From the NCBI GenBank assembly GCA_031257795.1, contig JAIRNW010000078.1, forward strand, positions 1-17,917: DNA of 17,917 nucleotides. The letters run 5' to 3'. How positions within the stretch are numbered: position 1 is the stretch's first letter; every line of letters begins with the position of its first letter. The stretch is from Holosporales bacterium. GTDB lineage: Bacteria > Pseudomonadota > Alphaproteobacteria > BNTO01. Under the pieces are notes generated by a model, which worked only from the letters and a program-made list of their open reading frames with translations, was not told the DNA's origin and searched no databases. A program made the position numbers and the translations under genes. This document shows, piece after piece, positions 15,079 through 17,917 of this stretch.

Positions 15079-16217
15079 TGCTGTGTTGCTTCGTCCTCAA
15101 AACACACAAACGGGGCGATGTAGGTGTGTAGCCACTCTCTTTCTTTTTCATTAAGGTGACACGCGAGCTGCTTCTCAACGCACAAGTGATACTCGTGCAA
15201 CCACTCTTTCTCGTGCGGCATTAATTGCGAAAAATCCACAAGGCGAGCGTCGAACGGAACCAAAGTTAAGACGGAAAAATGCATAAAATCCGGCTCGTTG
15301 GTCTTGCTTGCCGCCACACCCTGCTCGGCTCTAGCGGCGCCACCACGGCTCTGCGCATTAGCAGTATCACCACAGCTCTGTCCACTAGCTTCGATTTTGC
15401 CTCCATCCTCAATTTCCACCTCGGTCGAGCTTTGCTCAGCCTGTTTGTTCTCTGCAAAATTCCATATTTCATCCAACAATTTTTGCAGACCAATACCATG
15501 CTCCGCCGAAATAAAAATTGGCTCCAACCCGAATGAAAAAAAATCCTCAGGGTCGCGCAGCCGCTTCTTGCTCTCGCTTTTATTCACGGCCAGAAGCATT
15601 GGAATCCCTAGAGCACGCACGGCATCAAGGCAATCCCTCTGCCTAGGCGACACCCCCTCTTCGCCGTCCATCAGAAAAATCAGCAGGTCGGCGTGCTTGC
15701 AGGCCCAGATCGATTTTTCGTTCATGAGCGGTGCAAGTGAGTCGGTTTTGGAGCAGTGAATATCGAGTCCGGGGGTGTCAATCAACACGAAGTGCCGATC
15801 ATTAGACCTGTTGCAAAAGTTCTCAGAAGTCGTTTTTGGGTGCGTCGCTTCGGTGCTCGAATGCTCACGTACGTTTGAGTACGCTGCGCTTTTGCGCTTC
15901 GAGGCTTCTTCCAAAAAGGCAACTTCTGAGGCTTTTGCAACAGGCCTATTATAGTCGAACTCCGCAAATAGGCAATCACGCGTTACTCCCGGTTGATCTA
16001 GGACGATGGCTTTTCTTCTTTTTATTATGGCATTGAACAACGTAGATTTGCCGACATTCGGCAACCCAATTACACCAAGCCTCAAAAAGTTTGTGGGTTC
16101 GTTACTTCGATGCTCGGCTTGAGCAGTACATTGAGTACGGCCCGGCGCCTGCGCTTCGTGTCTCCTACCGACAACTCTTTTTGCGGCCTGGTCAGTAGTT
16201 CTAGCCCCCAAAGGCAT
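15075..16217 (-). CDS. Chimeric gene: Der GTPase domain 1 + M24 C-domain
   Basis: 380 residues from ATG 16217, which follows GGGGAG and overlaps the bamB 3' end. Residues 1-45 derive largely from a degenerate repeat element. The first GTPase domain of Der (ribosome assembly GTPase EngA) follows: P-loop GLPNVGKS (51-58), GVTRD, DTPG (147-150), NKSE (211-214), SAEHG (236-240). Residues 91-139 are an in-frame mobile element. After a Ser/Ala/Gly linker (about 256-311) one expects the second GTPase and KH domains of Der; instead residues 312-372 (FSVLTLVPFDARLVDFSQL, EKEWLHEYH, EREWLHTYIAPF) resemble the C-terminal domain of Xaa-Pro aminopeptidase (peptidase M24_C). The bamB neighbour is the normal der context in alphaproteobacteria, so this is the der locus after a deletion fusion. 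It cannot do normal Der work unless another der exists. Confidence 0.8.
   Translation of the reverse strand: MPLGARTTDQAAKRVVGRRHEAQAPGRTQCTAQAEHRSNEPTNFLRLGVIGLPNVGKSTLFNAIIKRRKAIVLDQPGVTRDCLFAEFDYNRPVAKASEVAFLEEASKRKSAAYSNVREHSSTEATHPKTTSENFCNRSNDRHFVLIDTPGLDIHCSKTDSLAPLMNEKSIWACKHADLLIFLMDGEEGVSPRQRDCLDAVRALGIPMLLAVNKSESKKRLRDPEDFFSFGLEPIFISAEHGIGLQKLLDEIWNFAENKQAEQSSTEVEIEDGGKIEASGQSCGDTANAQSRGGAARAEQGVAASKTNEPDFMHFSVLTLVPFDARLVDFSQLMPHEKEWLHEYHLCVEKQLACHLNEKEREWLHTYIAPFVCFEDEATQQ
15804..15947 (-). mobile_element. 144-bp palindromic element inserted in der-like gene
   Basis: Inverted ends: AGACCTGTTGCAAAAGTTCT at 15804 and, complemented, AGGCCTGTTGCAAAAGCCTC at 15947, continuing CAGAAGT on both. 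Flanked by ATT at 15801-15803 and 15948-15950, a 3-bp target duplication. Insert plus duplication is 147 bp, or 49 codons with no stop, so the host frame is kept. Removing it restores the GTPase sequence FDYN-DRHFVLIDTPG. The core (CGCAGCGTAC..GTACGTGAGCATTCGAGCAC) matches the element at 10032-10098. Its length is identical to that of the insertion at 9874-10017. Confidence 0.9.
16089..16189 (-). repeat. Degenerate element copy at der-like N-terminus
   Basis: On the plus strand GTTTGTGGGTTCGTTACTTC, GATGCTCGG, a GTACATTGAGTAC hairpin and TGCGCTTCGTGTCTCC follow in the same order as in the element inside the same gene at 15833-15912. The far arm survives as AGGCCGCAAAAAGAG (complemented). No target duplication is visible, so this copy is older or rearranged. 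It encodes most of the residues before the GTPase domain and appears to have replaced the native start of the gene. Confidence 0.65.
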
Positions 16218-17607
16218 ATAACTCCCCATCTTTCGTTGAGACAAATAGCACCTCGTCCACAACTATAGCTGCCACGGGGTTCGTCGCCCTTGATTCAATA
16301 ACCCGCACGATTTTCCCAGAGTTAACATCAAAGAAAACCACTTTTCCACCGTCAGAAACCACCACCACGGCGTTCCCCGCAAGAATCGGCGCAGTCCAGC
16401 CCTCTGGGGCCTTCTCTTCTTTGTTCGCAGGAAGAACTGCGCGACACTTTATTTTCCCCGTCTTCTTTTCAATGCAAAAAACCCGCCCGCTGTTATCTAT
16501 CATAAAGACCCAATCCCCGGAAACCGCCGGAGTCACCAACCCCGATAGCGGTAATTTCCAGACGATCCTGTTGGACACGATATGATTCGCAACAAGATTT
16601 CCGCTGCTTCCCAAAATGATGGCGACTCCATCGCTGATCACAGGGGACGCACAAATGTGCTGCACGGTTGCGGCCGTTTCGTCTTGCGATAGGGAGGTCA
16701 TAAAGTTCTCCCACTTTTCGTTATTAGAGAAAAAGTCGTACGCCTTATACTCACCCGAGGAAAAAGCCGAAACAATGACGTTGCCGTTTGTGGCAGGGGA
16801 GGCGCCGGCGAGGAAAGCCACGTCTTCGGAAGTTTCTGTTTGTTCCCACTGCACCTTCAGATTGCTATCCAGTACGACAACGTTGTTCCTTGAGGTTTGT
16901 ATGATGATTCGATCGCTACAGGCCGAACCGTGGGAAGTTTTCGTGGACTTCGCTCCGCTTTCGCCGCAAGGTTTACAATTTTTATCAGTGTATACACAAG
17001 GAGCAGAGCGTATGATCCCACGTACCTCAGCTGTTTTCTTAATTTCTCCTGTTGTTGCCGAAAGTTTGAGTATTCCTCCTTTCGCTGTGGCGACGACCAA
17101 ATCACCACTCCCAAGAACGGCTAACCCCCCAATTTTTACGATATTATCGATTTTCCCAGCGACGTTCGCGTGCCAGATGACCTTCTTATTCCTCGCTCCA
17201 GCTCCTCTGCTATCCTTTGTGGCTGAACTCGCTTTCCGCGAAACATCTATCGCGGTAATGCCGCCGGCGGCGTCGCAACAGAAGAGGACTCCATTCGCGG
17301 CAACCATGTTAGCCAAAAGCTTGTCTGATGCCCGTCCATGGCTACCAACGCGCATTTTCCAGAGGAGCTTGGCCTTAGACACGTCAAATTTTGCGTTTAC
17401 GAGTTCGTTTGTGCAAGAGAAATGGTGCTGGGGCCACTTCTGCACGTCGCAGATAGGGATTGTGACCGGTTTTTGCGAAATAGTATGGTCAACAGGCACG
17501 TCCATCGGCATTGGAATGAACAGTTCTCGGTGCCCTGTGATTTTTGGATCTGATGAACAGGAAGAGAGAAAACAGCCAATACATCCGGCAGCAAAAAGCT
17601 TGTGCAT
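16201..17607 (-). CDS. bamB: Outer membrane assembly lipoprotein BamB
   Basis: BAM-complex lipoprotein with an eight-bladed PQQ-type beta propeller that binds BamA. From ATG 17607 the protein is 468 residues, with a lipoprotein signal MHKLFAAGCIGCFLSSC (lipobox LSSC, lipidated Cys17). Repeating blade motifs include VVATAKGGILKLSATTGEIK, GRVFCIEKKTGKIKC, VVFFDVNSGKIVRV and the terminal KDGELYAF. The open frame runs 43 codons further upstream (to 17736), but that would bury the lipobox and overlap another small gene, so I reject it; no good Shine-Dalgarno is seen at 17607. A polar insertion with three Cys (CKPCGESG..HGSAC) interrupts one blade. The 3' end overlaps the start of the der-like gene, the usual alphaproteobacterial bamB-der order. 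Confidence 0.9.
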   Translation of the reverse strand: MHKLFAAGCIGCFLSSCSSDPKITGHRELFIPMPMDVPVDHTISQKPVTIPICDVQKWPQHHFSCTNELVNAKFDVSKAKLLWKMRVGSHGRASDKLLANMVAANGVLFCCDAAGGITAIDVSRKASSATKDSRGAGARNKKVIWHANVAGKIDNIVKIGGLAVLGSGDLVVATAKGGILKLSATTGEIKKTAEVRGIIRSAPCVYTDKNCKPCGESGAKSTKTSHGSACSDRIIIQTSRNNVVVLDSNLKVQWEQTETSEDVAFLAGASPATNGNVIVSAFSSGEYKAYDFFSNNEKWENFMTSLSQDETAATVQHICASPVISDGVAIILGSSGNLVANHIVSNRIVWKLPLSGLVTPAVSGDWVFMIDNSGRVFCIEKKTGKIKCRAVLPANKEEKAPEGWTAPILAGNAVVVVSDGGKVVFFDVNSGKIVRVIESRATNPVAAIVVDEVLFVSTKDGELYAFGG

Positions 17608-17674
17608 CCGCAAAAAGTCCGCTGGCTTAACTCCGGAGCCCAACAAACCCACCGTATTCGCCCACGTACCTCTA

Positions 17675-17891
17675 TCAATCAATCTCTCTTTTCGCAATTT
17701 CTTGTTGAACAACATCCGTCGCTTTATTAGCAGCAAACATAAACTGCGTCATGCTAGCACGCTGTCCAGCAAATGTATACCACTGTCCAAGTTCAGTTCA
17801 GGGCGTCCTCATGAAAAAAGATGTACTGCATGGGATTGACGTTTAACGCACAAAGTGGTATAAATCCGCTTTTGGTCGTATTTTGAGCCAT
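17675..17891 (-). pseudogene. Small gene split by a +1 frameshift
   Basis: ATG 17891 opens a 32-codon frame (MAQNTTKSGFIPLCALN..HEDALN) ending in TGA 17795-17793. If one base is skipped at that TGA, the next frame continues without interruption for 39 codons (ELGQWYTFAGQRAS..QQEIAKREID) to TGA 17675. The two halves read as one compact 71-residue protein with similar composition, so I infer one gene with a single-base insertion. A programmed +1 shift (AAC TGA with GAGGA ten bases upstream) is possible, but the codon before the stop is not slippery. I recognise no family. TTGACA lies just upstream of the ATG. Confidence 0.4.
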
Positions 17892-17917
17892 TTTTATGTC
17901 AATTGTAGTTTGTCGTG

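Noticed and set aside
17608..17736. N-terminal extension of BamB by 43 codons
   Set aside because: It would place the lipobox Cys near residue 60, and the region overlaps the small frameshifted gene; ATG 17607 gives a standard lipoprotein signal.
16616..17839. A 407-codon plus-strand frame opposite bamB
   Set aside because: The opposite strand has a clear lipobox, propeller repeats and operon overlap; this frame shows no recognisable domain and is a shadow.
17889..17903. TTATGTCAA near the window end as another repeat end
   Set aside because: Only about nine bases match the repeat terminus and there is no core or partner arm within the window.
1..17917. CRISPR array or complete insertion sequence
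   Set aside because: No regularly spaced identical repeats with unique spacers and no transposase or integrase frame; the only mobile elements are short and non-coding.

Overview
The window looks like part of the chromosome of an alphaproteobacterium, most likely a host-associated or intracellular one of the Holosporales/Rickettsiales type. The grounds are an NtrY-family sensor kinase, an outer-membrane assembly set (bamA-skp, bamB next to a der-like gene), rho followed by an RsuA/RluB-type pseudouridine synthase, a type VI secretion gene (tssA), several secreted proteins of unknown function, and short palindromic elements that sit in spacers and also inside a reading frame. The lineage is inferred from gene content only.

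Layout. Positions 1-2960 hold a minus-strand pair of overlapping genes for two unrecognised exported proteins, one of them a long coiled coil; a palindromic repeat lies at their 3' end. Positions 3274-5271 encode a PAS-less NtrY-like kinase followed by a second repeat. Positions 5616-7479 hold tssA overlapping a small exported protein gene. A tRNA-Arg(ACG) follows, then rho overlapping an rRNA pseudouridine synthase gene (to 9835). Between that gene and bamA lies a composite repeat in which one 144-bp element has inserted into a related one with an ATT target duplication. bamA (GTG start) and skp overlap and form an envelope operon.

From 13.5 kb to the end everything is on the minus strand. 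In transcription order it is: a small frameshifted gene, bamB, a highly abnormal der gene, gmk, and then a separately promoted exported low-complexity protein. The der gene is the most striking locus. It keeps only the first GTPase domain of Der. It carries a 144-bp palindromic element inserted in frame with an ATT duplication (49 extra codons), has a degenerate copy of the same element at its N-terminus, and ends in what looks like the C-terminal domain of an Xaa-Pro aminopeptidase instead of the second GTPase and KH domains.

Themes. (1) A family of small palindromic elements, analogous in behaviour to Rickettsia palindromic elements, colonises gene 3' ends and at least one coding sequence. 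(2) Genes are decaying or being remodelled: the der chimera, a frameshifted small gene at 17.7 kb, and a frameshifted repeat-rich exported protein at 13.6 kb. (3) Several exported proteins and a T6SS component suggest interaction with a host or competitors, but no function can be assigned to them from sequence alone.
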